This document shows, one piece after another, positions 18,269 to 26,551 of a DNA stretch of 64,000 bases. The DNA is from Halorarius litoreus (GTDB lineage Archaea > Halobacteriota > Halobacteria > Halobacteriales > Haloarculaceae), in NCBI RefSeq assembly GCF_024362405.1, contig NZ_CP101454.1:1488001-1552000 (forward strand), in the 5' to 3' direction. A program made the position numbers and the translations under genes. The notes under the pieces are model-generated. The model did no database searches, was not told the DNA's origin, and saw only the letters and a list, made by a program, of their open reading frames with translations. The stretch's first letter is position 1. Each line of letters opens with the position of its first letter.

Positions 18269-18484
18269 ATGGTAGACGACAGACTCCTCCGCCGATTCGA
18301 CTGGCTGTTGGCCGCGGTCTCGCTGTGGTTCGCGCTCACGCTCGTCCTCGGCGCGTTCGCCATCATGGCCGTGGATCCCGGCGTCGGGCTCGCCGCGCTC
18401 GTGACCGTCGTGCTCGTGCTGGTCGTCGGCGTCCTCACGTTCGCCCGCTCGACCGGTCAGGGCCTCGACGTCGTCGCCGAGTGA
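18269..18484 (+). CDS. Small two-helix membrane protein
   Basis: 71 residues with two hydrophobic helices (WLLAAVSLWFALTLVLGAFAIMA and GLAALVTVVLVLVVGVLTFA). A short charged N-terminus (MVDDRLLRRFD) suggests a cytoplasmic start. It follows lysC by 44 bp and may be co-transcribed. Its stop abuts the convergent phosphoesterase stop. Function unknown. Confidence 0.6.
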   Translation: MVDDRLLRRFDWLLAAVSLWFALTLVLGAFAIMAVDPGVGLAALVTVVLVLVVGVLTFARSTGQGLDVVAE

Positions 18485-19144
18485 TTATCGCCCTTTTCGG
18501 AGTCGTGTCCCGATCTCCTCGGGGAGCCCTGCCGCCCGAACGGCCTCGACGACGGCCTCGACGTCGTAGGCGACGCGCCGCTCCTCGACCGTCATCGCGT
18601 CCAGGTCGAGCAGGGCGTACGCCGCGTCGGGGTCGCCGTCGCGCGGCTGGCCGACGCTCCCCGGGTTCATGACGATGCCCTCGTCGAACACCTCGTGGCC
18701 CTGGACGTGCGTGTGGCCCATGACGAGCACGTCCTCGTCGTCGAGCATCTCGGGGGCGAACAGCCCCGGGTAGGTGTAGCGGTCGGGGTCGTCGGGGTGG
18801 CCGTGGACGATCTTCACGCGGCCGGCGAACGCCGTGCGCTCCGTGGGGAGACCACGCAGCCACTCGAGCTGTGCGTCACGCAGCTGGTCGCTGGCGTAGC
18901 GAACGCCGGCGCCGGCCATCGAGTTGAAGCTGAACCCCGTGTCCGTGACGACCGCGCGGTCGTGGTTGCCCATGACGGTCGGGACGTCGCGGTCGCGCAT
19001 CGCGTCGACGGCCTCGGCCGGCCACGGGTTGTAGCCGACCACGTCGCCGGCACAGACGAGCGCGTCCACGTCGGGCATGTCCTCGAAGACGGCGTCGAGT
19101 GCGGGCTTGTTCGCGTGGATGTCGGAGATGACGCCGACGAGCAT
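18485..19144 (-). CDS. YfcE/MJ0936-type metallophosphoesterase
   Basis: 219 residues of calcineurin-like phosphoesterase. All metal-site motifs are present: VISDIHANKPAL, VCAGDVVGYNPWP, MGNHD, IVHGHPDD and VMGHTHVQGHE, ending with the family-typical MNPGSVGQPRDGDP. Members hydrolyse phosphodiesters or phosphomonoesters with two divalent metals; the cellular substrate is not predictable. Cytosolic. The ATG at 19144 gives MLVGVISDIH directly at the first strand; the open frame upstream lacks family character. Confidence 0.9.
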   Translation of the reverse strand: MLVGVISDIHANKPALDAVFEDMPDVDALVCAGDVVGYNPWPAEAVDAMRDRDVPTVMGNHDRAVVTDTGFSFNSMAGAGVRYASDQLRDAQLEWLRGLPTERTAFAGRVKIVHGHPDDPDRYTYPGLFAPEMLDDEDVLVMGHTHVQGHEVFDEGIVMNPGSVGQPRDGDPDAAYALLDLDAMTVEERRVAYDVEAVVEAVRAAGLPEEIGTRLRKGR

Positions 19145-19261
19145 GGCGTCGGGTACGGTGGCCGGGGGTTTAGCTGGCGGGGCCGCGGTTTGACGCTGGA
19201 GCGGATTGCGAGCTGGTGCCGTCGACGGAACCGCTATGCTCTCTGAACGTGTGTTGGTAGC

Positions 19262-21091
19262 ATGGCACGTGCTTCGGAGCCAGACGTCTACACCGAGACG
19301 CTGGCCGTGTTCGAACAACTGGGGGAGCCGCTGACGACGACGGAGGTCAGCGACGTGCTCGGTGTGCCGCGGCGAACGGTGTACAAGCGGCTCGGGTCGC
19401 TGGTCGACCGCGGTGCGTTACAAACGAAGAAAGTCGGCGCCCACGCGCGCGTCTGGTGGCTCCCTGGGGTGGCGTCACCCGAGCGAACGGCCGGGGCGGC
19501 TGCGATCGACGAAGGGGCGTTTCGAGCGGTGTTCGATGAGGCGTTCGACGCGATGATCCTCGCCGACGACGCCGGTGCGTGGGTCGAGGTGAACCCCGCA
19601 GCCTGCGACCTGTTCGGTCGCCCTCGAGAGGCGTTGCTCGGGGAGTCAGTCGCGTCGTTCACCCCGCCGGACTACGACGTCGAGGCGGCGTGGGCGGAGT
19701 TCCTGGCGTCCGACCTCGACCGGGGACTGTACCCGTTCGTTCGCGACGACGGCGAGGAACGCCTCGCAGAGTTCGCCGCGACGCCGAACATTCGCCCCGG
19801 TATCCACCTCTCGATCCTCCGTGACGTCACGGAACGGGAGGAGACTGCAGCGGAACTGGCGCGGCTCAACCACCTGAACACGGTGCTCCGTGGCATCGAG
19901 CAGGCGACGACCAGCGCGAACAGCACACAGGGGCTCGCCGACGACGTCTGCCGGAACCTGCTCGAATCCGAGTACTACCTGTACGCGACGCTCTGCACCA
20001 CGACGGCCGACGGCACAGGGTTCGACCCGCTCGCGGCCGTCGGCGCTGCCGACATCGACGAGTCGCTCGACGCGACCGGGCTGTCGCCGCTCGACGCGAC
20101 GGTGGCGGGACGCGCCGTCGAGACCGAGACGGTGCAGGTCAGGCAGGTGCCACAGACGACCGAGCCAGCGAACGAGCCCCTAGCGACGCTCATCGACCAC
20201 GGCGTTCGGTCGTTCGCCGCGGTGCCGCTCGTTCACCACGACGTCGTCCGTGGCGTCCTCGTCATCGCCGCTACCCACCGGGGCGCGTTCGACCAGGAGG
20301 AGCGGGCCATCCTCCACGAGCTCGGTGCGACCGTCGCGAACGCGGTCGCCACACTCGACGAGCGGCACGACCGACTCGCCGACGAGCGTCTCGTCGTGAC
20401 GCTCCACTCGGAAGCGGTGCTCGGCCCCCTCGCGTCGCTCCCCGACATCGACGGGGCGACGGTGACGCTCGACCGGGCCATCGCCCTCGACGAGGGCATC
20501 GTCAGCTACTACGTCCTCCGGGGGCTCCCGCCGGAGCCGGTCCTGGCGTATCTGGCCACGCTGGACCTGGCGGTCGAACCTCGGCTTCTCGATCAGGTCG
20601 AGGGCGTCTCGTGGCTCGAACTCCGGAGCGCCGACTCGCCGACGGCGACCATCGCCGGAGAGTTCGGCGGTCGCGTGACGGGCGCGACGATCAGCGACGG
20701 CGTCGCCGAGATCACCGTGGAGGTGCCACCGGGGACGAACGTCCGTGCGCTGACGAGCGCGTTCGAGCAACTCGCTCCCGACATCTCGCTCGTGGCACAG
20801 GAGCACCACCACCGCCGTGACACCCCCGAGCGCCGACTCCTCACGGTGTTCGGGCAGCGTTTCACCGCCCGCCAGCAGACGGCACTCGAGCTCGCGCTGT
20901 ACGCCGGGTACTTCGACTGGCCGCGGCGGACGACCGCCGAGCAGTTGGCCGAGACGATGGCGCTCCACCCGTCGACGCTCCACTATCACCTCCGCACCGC
21001 AGAACGGAAGCTCCTGACGGCGCTGTTCGACGTGACCGAGGCCTCCGCCGCCGCCGTTGACGAGGCCAACGCCGCCGACGATTCCACGTAG
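19262..21091 (+). CDS. Multidomain sensor-regulator: wHTH - PAS - GAF - Bat - HTH_10
   Basis: 609 residues. Order: an N-terminal winged helix (LTTTEVSDVLGVPRRTVYKRLGSLVDRGAL, residues 20-65), a PAS domain (FDEAFDAMILADDAGAWVEVNPAACDLF, about 85-200), a GAF domain (about 205-370, HGVRSFAAVPLVHHDVVRGVLVIA), a bacterioopsin-activator ligand-like domain (about 380-530), and a C-terminal HTH_10 (FTARQQTALELALYAGYF, then LHPSTLHYHLRTAERKLL). A cytosolic one-component signal-responsive transcription regulator. Two DNA-binding domains at opposite ends are unusual. The DUF7344-like gene starts 16 bp downstream, so the pair may form one operon. Confidence 0.85.
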   Translation: MARASEPDVYTETLAVFEQLGEPLTTTEVSDVLGVPRRTVYKRLGSLVDRGALQTKKVGAHARVWWLPGVASPERTAGAAAIDEGAFRAVFDEAFDAMILADDAGAWVEVNPAACDLFGRPREALLGESVASFTPPDYDVEAAWAEFLASDLDRGLYPFVRDDGEERLAEFAATPNIRPGIHLSILRDVTEREETAAELARLNHLNTVLRGIEQATTSANSTQGLADDVCRNLLESEYYLYATLCTTTADGTGFDPLAAVGAADIDESLDATGLSPLDATVAGRAVETETVQVRQVPQTTEPANEPLATLIDHGVRSFAAVPLVHHDVVRGVLVIAATHRGAFDQEERAILHELGATVANAVATLDERHDRLADERLVVTLHSEAVLGPLASLPDIDGATVTLDRAIALDEGIVSYYVLRGLPPEPVLAYLATLDLAVEPRLLDQVEGVSWLELRSADSPTATIAGEFGGRVTGATISDGVAEITVEVPPGTNVRALTSAFEQLAPDISLVAQEHHHRRDTPERRLLTVFGQRFTARQQTALELALYAGYFDWPRRTTAEQLAETMALHPSTLHYHLRTAERKLLTALFDVTEASAAAVDEANAADDST

Positions 21092-21106
21092 TTGGATATC
21101 GCACTT

Positions 21107-21790
21107 ATGCAACCTGGGGCCCTGGAGTGTAGCGAGATGGGGGTCCCACCATCGTGGACGCGAGCAGCCGCCGATTCCCGTGAGTTCTCGCCACGGAACG
21201 ACGCGCTGTTCAAGGCGTTCGCCACCCGCCGTCGCCGGCTCGTCCTCGCCGTCCTCCTCGACGCTACGGAGGCCGTGTCCGTCGAGACGCTCGCCGAACT
21301 CGTTGCCGCCCGAGACGGCGACGCCGACCCCGGCACTGTCGCCGTCTCGCTTCCGCACGTCGAATTCCCAATCCTGGAAGCGGCGGGGCTCGTCGTCTGG
21401 AGTCCGGCCGGGGTCGAGCTGACCGACCTGTTCTGGGCGAGCGACCGCTGTCGCGCGCTCCGGCAACTCCTCGACACGTCCTACCCACCGGACGAGGTCG
21501 ACGCCGCGCTCGGGCTGCTGGCCGACCCGACCTGCCGAACCGTCCTCGAACAGCTCGCGACCTACGAGCGGCTGTCAGTGGCGGAGCTCGCCCGGTCGGT
21601 CGTCCTCGACCAGCCGCTGGCGGTTGCGACGCCGGACCGAGTCCAGCGGGTCACGCTGGCGCTTCGACACAATCACGTCCCGAAGCTCCTCGACGTCGGG
21701 ATCGTCGAGCAGGCGGACACGCTCCACTACGTGGGCACGCCCGTGCTCGACGAGTGGTGGCCCGGCGTCGCGGAGACGCTCAGTCGTTGA
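21107..21790 (+). CDS. Tandem DUF7344-like winged-helix protein
   Basis: 227 residues from ATG at 21107; ATG at 21137 (MGVPPSWTR) is a strong alternative. It contains two winged-helix units. The first ([29 protein letters not shown]) ends in a diverged [17 protein letters not shown]. The second ([27 protein letters not shown]) ends in the canonical [19 protein letters not shown]. Related to the single-unit protein at 13988-14404. Likely a DNA-binding regulator working with the upstream sensor. Its stop overlaps the convergent purO stop region by 11 bp. Confidence 0.7.
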   Translation: MQPGALECSEMGVPPSWTRAAADSREFSPRNDALFKAFATRRRRLVLAVLLDATEAVSVETLAELVAARDGDADPGTVAVSLPHVEFPILEAAGLVVWSPAGVELTDLFWASDRCRALRQLLDTSYPPDEVDAALGLLADPTCRTVLEQLATYERLSVAELARSVVLDQPLAVATPDRVQRVTLALRHNHVPKLLDVGIVEQADTLHYVGTPVLDEWWPGVAETLSR

Positions 21791-22364
21791 CGAGCGCCGT
21801 CTCGACCCCGTCGGCGTCGACGGTCGCCGCCGCGGCACACACCGGGTGCTCGAAGTCGAGGTCGTACAGTTCGCGGGCGGCGTCCCCGGCAGTCTCCGCC
21901 GCGAGGTCGAACGCCTCCGGGCGGTCCCGTTCGTAGGTCGCAACCAGCGTCGGCTCCGAGACGGCCTCGACGTGGACGGCGTCACGGCGGACGGTCGCGA
22001 CGTACGCGCTCGCCGGGCTCGCGACGCCCGCCACGCGCGGGGTGTCGTAGTCGTCCTTCTCGAAGTCGAGGGCCAGCAGCGCGAGCGTCAGCGCGTCGCG
22101 CGCCGGATACCCCAGTTCGATCTTCTCAGCGATGGGGTCGACGTGCGAGCCGTTGCCGACGACGACCATCGGTCCCGCCGGGTGGTCCGCGGGCCGGACG
22201 CAGTTGTACGCGATGTAGGGGTTGTCCGTCTCGGGGGCCTCGTCCGTGGGGCCGACCGTCAACACGCCGTCACGCTCGGTGACGCGGCGGTTCGGGAACG
22301 ACCGCGAGGAGACGCGGTAGGCAGCGATACCGGGACCGACGACGACGAAACGACCGACGTACAT
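21780..22364 (-). CDS. purO: IMP cyclohydrolase, archaeal PurO type
   Basis: 194 residues. Catalyses the final step of de novo purine synthesis, FAICAR to IMP, replacing the bacterial PurH cyclohydrolase domain. The N-terminus [26 protein letters not shown] matches the PurO family, followed by YIAYNCVR and [15 protein letters not shown], which contribute the active site of this NTN-hydrolase-like fold. Length is typical. It stands alone on the minus strand. Confidence 0.92.
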   Translation of the reverse strand: MYVGRFVVVGPGIAAYRVSSRSFPNRRVTERDGVLTVGPTDEAPETDNPYIAYNCVRPADHPAGPMVVVGNGSHVDPIAEKIELGYPARDALTLALLALDFEKDDYDTPRVAGVASPASAYVATVRRDAVHVEAVSEPTLVATYERDRPEAFDLAAETAGDAARELYDLDFEHPVCAAAATVDADGVETALVND

Positions 22365-22451
22365 ACGTGTCTGTGTATAGGTCTCGGTCTTGTAGCTGGC
22401 GATATGCGCACGTTCGTTGGGGGGTCGTGGGGCCCTCGTCGCTCGGACGGC

Positions 22452-22742
22452 TCAGGCGACCCCGCCGCCGAACACGACCATGTACGCGAGGACGATGACG
22501 GTGTGGAGGACGCCGATGGCGACGAACACCTTCATGTGGAAGCCGAACAGCTCGTCGGTCTCGTCGTCCCACGCGGCGTCGTAAGCCTCGGCTTCGGCGT
22601 CGGTACAGCGGTCGGCGTGGTCCTCGCCGACGTGGAGGTCGTGGGCTCGCTGGCTGCGGAACGGCCGCTCGCAGTACGGACATCGCGCGACAGGCGTCTC
22701 GTCGGCGGGCACGACCGTCTCGGGGGTGACTGGCTGGTGCAT
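22452..22742 (-). CDS. Small C2H2-type zinc-finger membrane protein
   Basis: 96 residues. Residues about 21-43 read CPYCERPFRSQRAHDLHVGEDH, a classical C2H2 zinc finger spacing (Cys-x2-Cys-x12-His-x4-His approximately). An acidic linker follows, then a single C-terminal membrane helix (VFVAIGVLHTVIVLAYMVVF). A DNA/RNA- or protein-binding finger tethered to the membrane is uncommon. It starts five bases after the stop of the polytopic membrane gene upstream on the same strand, so both are co-transcribed. In haloarchaeal databases this resembles DUF7410; name from memory. Confidence 0.75.
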   Translation of the reverse strand: MHQPVTPETVVPADETPVARCPYCERPFRSQRAHDLHVGEDHADRCTDAEAEAYDAAWDDETDELFGFHMKVFVAIGVLHTVIVLAYMVVFGGGVA

Positions 22743-22747
22743 GGCGC

Positions 22748-24124
22748 TCAGGTGTACGGTGGGGGAACGAACGGCTGGGCGACGATCCAGACGCTCACCG
22801 CGGTGTAGCAGATCATCACCGCGATGAACGGGTACTGGCTGCGAATCGGGGTGAGGACGCCCGGAAAGAGGTCGAACGCGAGCGAGTGGGCGACCCAGAT
22901 GGCAAAGAGGTGGCCGAGGAGGACGAACCCGAGCTGGATCAGGTTGAACCACGCCGGCAGGGCGAGCACGACCGGGTCGACCGCGGGGGTGAAGGGGCTC
23001 GCGAGCGCCGCCAGCAGGAGAGGGAGGAGCGTGAGGAAGTAGCTCAGGTAGTGCGCCAGGTGGTAGCCGACGGCGATGGGGAGGAGTGCGGCGACGAACC
23101 ACCGGTCGATGTAGGCGGCCGTGACGTACGAGTCGGCCGTCTCTCGCGCCTTCTCCGCGGCGAGCCGGTACCCGGTCAGGAACAGCGCGTAGCCGCCGAG
23201 CATCGTCGCGAGATACACCAGCGGGGCGGGGACGCCGATGCCCACGACGGCGCGAGTCACGCCGGCCCAGCCGGGGGTGGTGACGAGGCCGTCGAACGTC
23301 GTCGCCCACAGCAGTGCGACGACCAGCGGCGTCTCGTGGCCCGCGAACCGGACCTCGGTGAGGTTCGTCGTCGGGAGGGCGAGTTTCAGTCCCGTCTCGG
23401 TGCGCTGGACGGGGGCGACCTGCCCGTAGAGGTGGAACACGCGGGCGATGGGGTCGACGCGGCCGAACCACGTCTCGACGCCGTACAGCGTCGCGCCCGC
23501 CACCGTCGCGAGGGTGTAGCCGACGACGAGCGCCGCGAGCAGGCGGGCGTCCTCCGCGAGCGGGCTGACGACCTCGACGAGCACGAGCCCCAGCAACCCG
23601 ACGACTGCGGGCCACGAGCCCAGCCGTTCGGGATAGGTGCGTGTCGACGGCCGCAGTCGTGCGACTGCTTCGGCGAGCGTCCGCCACGGGTTGACCGCGG
23701 GCCACGTGTTCCCGAGCAGGTAGACCGACATCGTGTAGCCCGCCCACCAGCCACTCCAGACGACGAGGATGGCCGCGTTCGAGACTGGCTCCGATGGCCC
23801 GACGAAGCCGACCGTGACGACGAGCAGGAGAACCGCGACGCCGAGCCCCTTGGCGGTCCAGCGGACGCCCGCGGCGACCGCATCCGGCGTCGGGAGCGTC
23901 ACGCCCCGCCCGTTCAGCCGACGAATGGTGTCGTGGTCGGTCGCGAAGCTCGTCACGAGGAAGGAGGCGCCGACGACCAGCCCGCCCGTCCCGGCGGTCA
24001 GCCAGACGGGGATGGAGCCGGCGGCGACCGAGCCGCTCAGCCCACCGACGTGTGCGGCCACGCGGTCGACACCCACCAGTAACGCGAGCGCGAGGCCGAC
24101 CAGCGGGGCGAGTGTCCGGCGCAT
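22748..24124 (-). CDS. Polytopic membrane protein of unknown function
   Basis: 458 residues with an N-terminal signal-like helix ending in VDRVAAHVGGLSG and about ten further membrane helices. Recognisable landmarks: VVWSGWWAGYTMSVYLLGNTWPAVNPWRTL, WFGRVDPIARVFHLYGQVAP, VGYHLAHYLSYFL (paired His within a membrane stretch) and WVAHSLAFDLFPG. Scattered membrane-embedded His and Trp suggest heme or metal contact, but I recognise no family with certainty. It is the first gene of a pair with the zinc-finger membrane protein. Divergent from the beta-propeller lipoprotein gene at 24251. Confidence 0.7.
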   Translation of the reverse strand: MRRTLAPLVGLALALLVGVDRVAAHVGGLSGSVAAGSIPVWLTAGTGGLVVGASFLVTSFATDHDTIRRLNGRGVTLPTPDAVAAGVRWTAKGLGVAVLLLVVTVGFVGPSEPVSNAAILVVWSGWWAGYTMSVYLLGNTWPAVNPWRTLAEAVARLRPSTRTYPERLGSWPAVVGLLGLVLVEVVSPLAEDARLLAALVVGYTLATVAGATLYGVETWFGRVDPIARVFHLYGQVAPVQRTETGLKLALPTTNLTEVRFAGHETPLVVALLWATTFDGLVTTPGWAGVTRAVVGIGVPAPLVYLATMLGGYALFLTGYRLAAEKARETADSYVTAAYIDRWFVAALLPIAVGYHLAHYLSYFLTLLPLLLAALASPFTPAVDPVVLALPAWFNLIQLGFVLLGHLFAIWVAHSLAFDLFPGVLTPIRSQYPFIAVMICYTAVSVWIVAQPFVPPPYT

Positions 24125-24220
24125 CGTACTGCCGTGTGCCGGGTATGTGTGTGAGTGACAATAAGGCTGGCTGGTAGCACGCGGTCGCTCCCCTCGCGCG
24201 TCGCCCCGGGCAGACCAAAG

Positions 24221-24228
24221 CGTATAGG
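24221..24228 (+). promoter_or_regulatory. TATA-like element of beta-propeller gene
   Basis: CGTATAGG, 22 nt upstream of the ATG at 24251. Confidence 0.45.
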
Positions 24229-24250
24229 TCTCGGCCGCTGACCGGCCACC

Positions 24251-25528
24251 ATGGACGGGCCACTCTCCCGGCGTGCCTTTCTTGGGGCCGCCGGGCTCGC
24301 GACGGCCGGCGTGACGGCTGGCTGTTCCTCCACGATCACGGGTACCGCCCCGCCGACCGAGACGGGGGCGGCTGCCGGCGCCGACGCGGCCGGCTCGGCC
24401 CCCGACGTCGCGCAGGCGACGTTCCGCGGTGGCCTCCAGCGCCACGGTGTGTACCCCGAGGCGACGATTCCCGAGTCCCCGGCCGTCGAGTGGACGCGCC
24501 GCGGGCTGAACACGGGCGACCACACGGCCGCGAAGGCCAGTCCCGTGGCGACGCCTGACGGCGACCTCGTCGTCCCCAGCGACGCCGGCATCGTCCAGCG
24601 GTACACCCCCGCCGGCGACCTCGTCTGGTCGAAGCGCATCACGCACGCCGCTCGCGGCATCCACGGGACGCCGACCATCGTCGACGACACCGTCTACATC
24701 GGGGCGTACGACGGCGTGCTCTCGGCGCTCGACCTCGCCACGGGTGCACGGCGCTGGCGGGCGAACCTCGGTGACGCCATCGGGTCGAGCCCCGGCTACC
24801 ACGACGGCGTCGTCTACATCGCCGTCGAGTACTACGAGCCGAGCGGCGCGATGTTCGGGCTGGACGCCGCCACGGGCGAGGTGGTCTGGGAGGACCAGCG
24901 CCCCACCGACCACCCGCACTCGACGTGTGCCATCGACCGCGAGGCCGGCCGCCTCGTCGTCGGTTCGAACGACGGCCGGTTGTACGCCTGGAGCTACCCC
25001 GACCTCGAGTTCCAGTGGTCGTTCCCCACCGGCGACGCCATCAAGGGCCCCATCGCGACGTACGACGGCAGCGCCTTCTTCGGCTCGTGGAGCGACTCCA
25101 TCTACCGTGTGAGCCTCGCGGACGGCGAACTCGAGTGGGCCGTCGAGACGGGCGGCTACGTCATGTCCGGCCCCTCGATCGAACCCGAGACGGAGACGGT
25201 CTACATCGGGAGCCACGACTCGAACCTGTACGCGCTCGATGTTGCGACGGGCACGGAGCAGTGGCGATTCGAGACCGACGGCTGGCTCATCGGCTGTCCG
25301 ACGGTCACCCGCGACCACGTGCTCGTGGGGTCGTACGACGGGTTCTGCTACGCCGTCGACAAGGCGACCGGCGAGGAGACGTGGCGGGTCGCGGGCGTCG
25401 GCCGCGTCACCGGGACGCCGCTCGTCCTCGATGGCACCGTCTACTTCACCGACCGGGCCTCGGCCGAGTATCTCGACGACGGGTCGGGGCAGACGGGCGG
25501 ACTCTACAAGGTCGTCGCGCGGGAGTGA
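24251..25528 (+). CDS. PQQ-like beta-propeller lipoprotein, Tat-exported
   Basis: 425 residues. Twin-arginine signal SRRAFLGAAGLATAGVTAGC with lipobox Cys near residue 25, then a Thr/Ala linker, then repeated blades of the type VYIGAYDGVLSALDLATGARRW, VVGSNDGRLYAWSYPD, VYIGSHDSNLYALDVATGTEQW and VLVGSYDGFCYAVDKATGEETW. This is the WD-like PQQ-binding propeller seen in BamB and quinoprotein dehydrogenases, but the Trp-docking residues alone do not show that PQQ is bound. Expected on the outer face of the membrane, perhaps as a binding or assembly scaffold. Confidence 0.88.
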   Translation: MDGPLSRRAFLGAAGLATAGVTAGCSSTITGTAPPTETGAAAGADAAGSAPDVAQATFRGGLQRHGVYPEATIPESPAVEWTRRGLNTGDHTAAKASPVATPDGDLVVPSDAGIVQRYTPAGDLVWSKRITHAARGIHGTPTIVDDTVYIGAYDGVLSALDLATGARRWRANLGDAIGSSPGYHDGVVYIAVEYYEPSGAMFGLDAATGEVVWEDQRPTDHPHSTCAIDREAGRLVVGSNDGRLYAWSYPDLEFQWSFPTGDAIKGPIATYDGSAFFGSWSDSIYRVSLADGELEWAVETGGYVMSGPSIEPETETVYIGSHDSNLYALDVATGTEQWRFETDGWLIGCPTVTRDHVLVGSYDGFCYAVDKATGEETWRVAGVGRVTGTPLVLDGTVYFTDRASAEYLDDGSGQTGGLYKVVARE

Positions 25529-25540
25529 GTGAGAAGCAGT

Positions 25541-25566
25541 TGGAACGCCACTGGAGTGGCGTTCCA
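25541..25566. repeat. Perfect 12-bp-stem hairpin after beta-propeller gene
   Basis: TGGAACGCCACT, a GG loop, then AGTGGCGTTCCA, 12 bp after the stop. It is not followed by a T-run, so it is not a standard terminator. Overlapping its right arm, 25561-25580 reads GTTCCACGTGAAACAGGGGT, which resembles a degenerate origin recognition box. Confidence 0.75.
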
Positions 25567-26521
25567 CGTGAAACAGGGGTATGCCGTTCCGCCCGAATTC
25601 CGTGCTAAATTGGGTGGCTATCAGCGCTCATTTCGTATCCCCGCTTCTCTGGACTGCTGGAACTGATATTCCTGGCTCATAGCACATATCGGGGGATCGT
25701 TGCCGCCGTATCTTCGCCCGGATATCCGCTAGTATACGGTGTAGAAGCCGTGTACCAACCGCCCGTGGTCTGGCGGGGGAGTGTCGTTCTCTGTCGTCCT
25801 CTCATGTGAACTCTGTATCCCGGAATAGACGGGTTTAGACTGGCAAATTCGGGTGCTACGCGGATACTGCAACCGGACGAGTTAGTGCTCTTCTGTCGAT
25901 GATGTCCACTCGATTGGCGTATATGGCCACGAGAGCTGCTGTAGTCCGGATCTTCTCCTGCCTACGCCTACTCGGGTGGGGGTTCAAAATCCGATGCTAC
26001 AGGGTCTCTATCGGTGGATAACTTCTGACTGAGATGATCACTGGACGATACTCTTGCTGGATTCCGATTACTTCACTGAGCGAATTCAGCGGATACACTC
26101 CCTGTATGACGGCATTTTCGCGCCTCGTGTGCCGTTCGATCGACAAGCACTCAACTCGTGTCTCCCTTCGAGAGTGCCGTATACGCCCGTTCTCCTGTAC
26201 CGGCAGCGTGCACCCGACACCTCCAACCGACTCTCCCGCTGTGTTTCCCGTATATTCTACAGAGAAACGCACTCTACCGGGAGAACGGGTGGGTATACTG
26301 GGTCTACACCTGCCATATTGTTCCGTATCGCTGGATTTCGCGAGGGAGAGCGTTGCTATCGGGCGTGTACGAATCTGGCGCCATAGTGGTGGCCGAGTAG
26401 AGGATGATTCGTGTGCCATACCCACCGGTTCTTCTGGAATGACTCTCTTCGATCTGCCTCACGATACTCGCTCGGTTTGCCGTGAGAAAACTGCCCCCCG
26501 TCTCGCCTAGGGCGTTTTTTG
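25567..26521. other. Gene-poor lower-GC stretch
   Basis: About 950 bp of clearly lower GC than the rest of the window. Open frames on both strands (for example around 26034-26510) have no acidic haloarchaeal residue bias and no recognisable motif, and none is preceded by a convincing TATA box at the right distance. At 25984-25996 there is a tRNA T-arm-like string (gggttcaaaatcc, one A too many). I see no gene here; it looks like decayed or recently acquired DNA at the left side of the HNH/tRNA-Gln island. Confidence 0.5.
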
Positions 26522-26546
26522 GCGACCCTCGACGGGCGAGGGTCGC
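26522..26546. repeat. Perfect 10-bp-stem hairpin directly before HNH gene start
   Basis: GCGACCCTCG, loop ACGGG, CGAGGGTCGC, ending five bases before the ATG at 26552 and preceded by T6 at 26514-26519. In an mRNA it would hold the 5' end in a stable stem next to the start codon. A transcript starting inside the T-run/hairpin would instead be leaderless. Confidence 0.75.
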
Positions 26547-26551
26547 TCGAA

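Noticed and set aside
25984-25996. T-arm-like string gggttcaaaatcc
   Set aside because: One extra A and no pairing acceptor, D or anticodon arm nearby; not a tRNA, only possibly a decayed fragment.
26034-26510. Open frames on both strands in the low-GC stretch
   Set aside because: No acidic bias, no motif, no promoter at correct spacing; lengths are within chance for this GC content.
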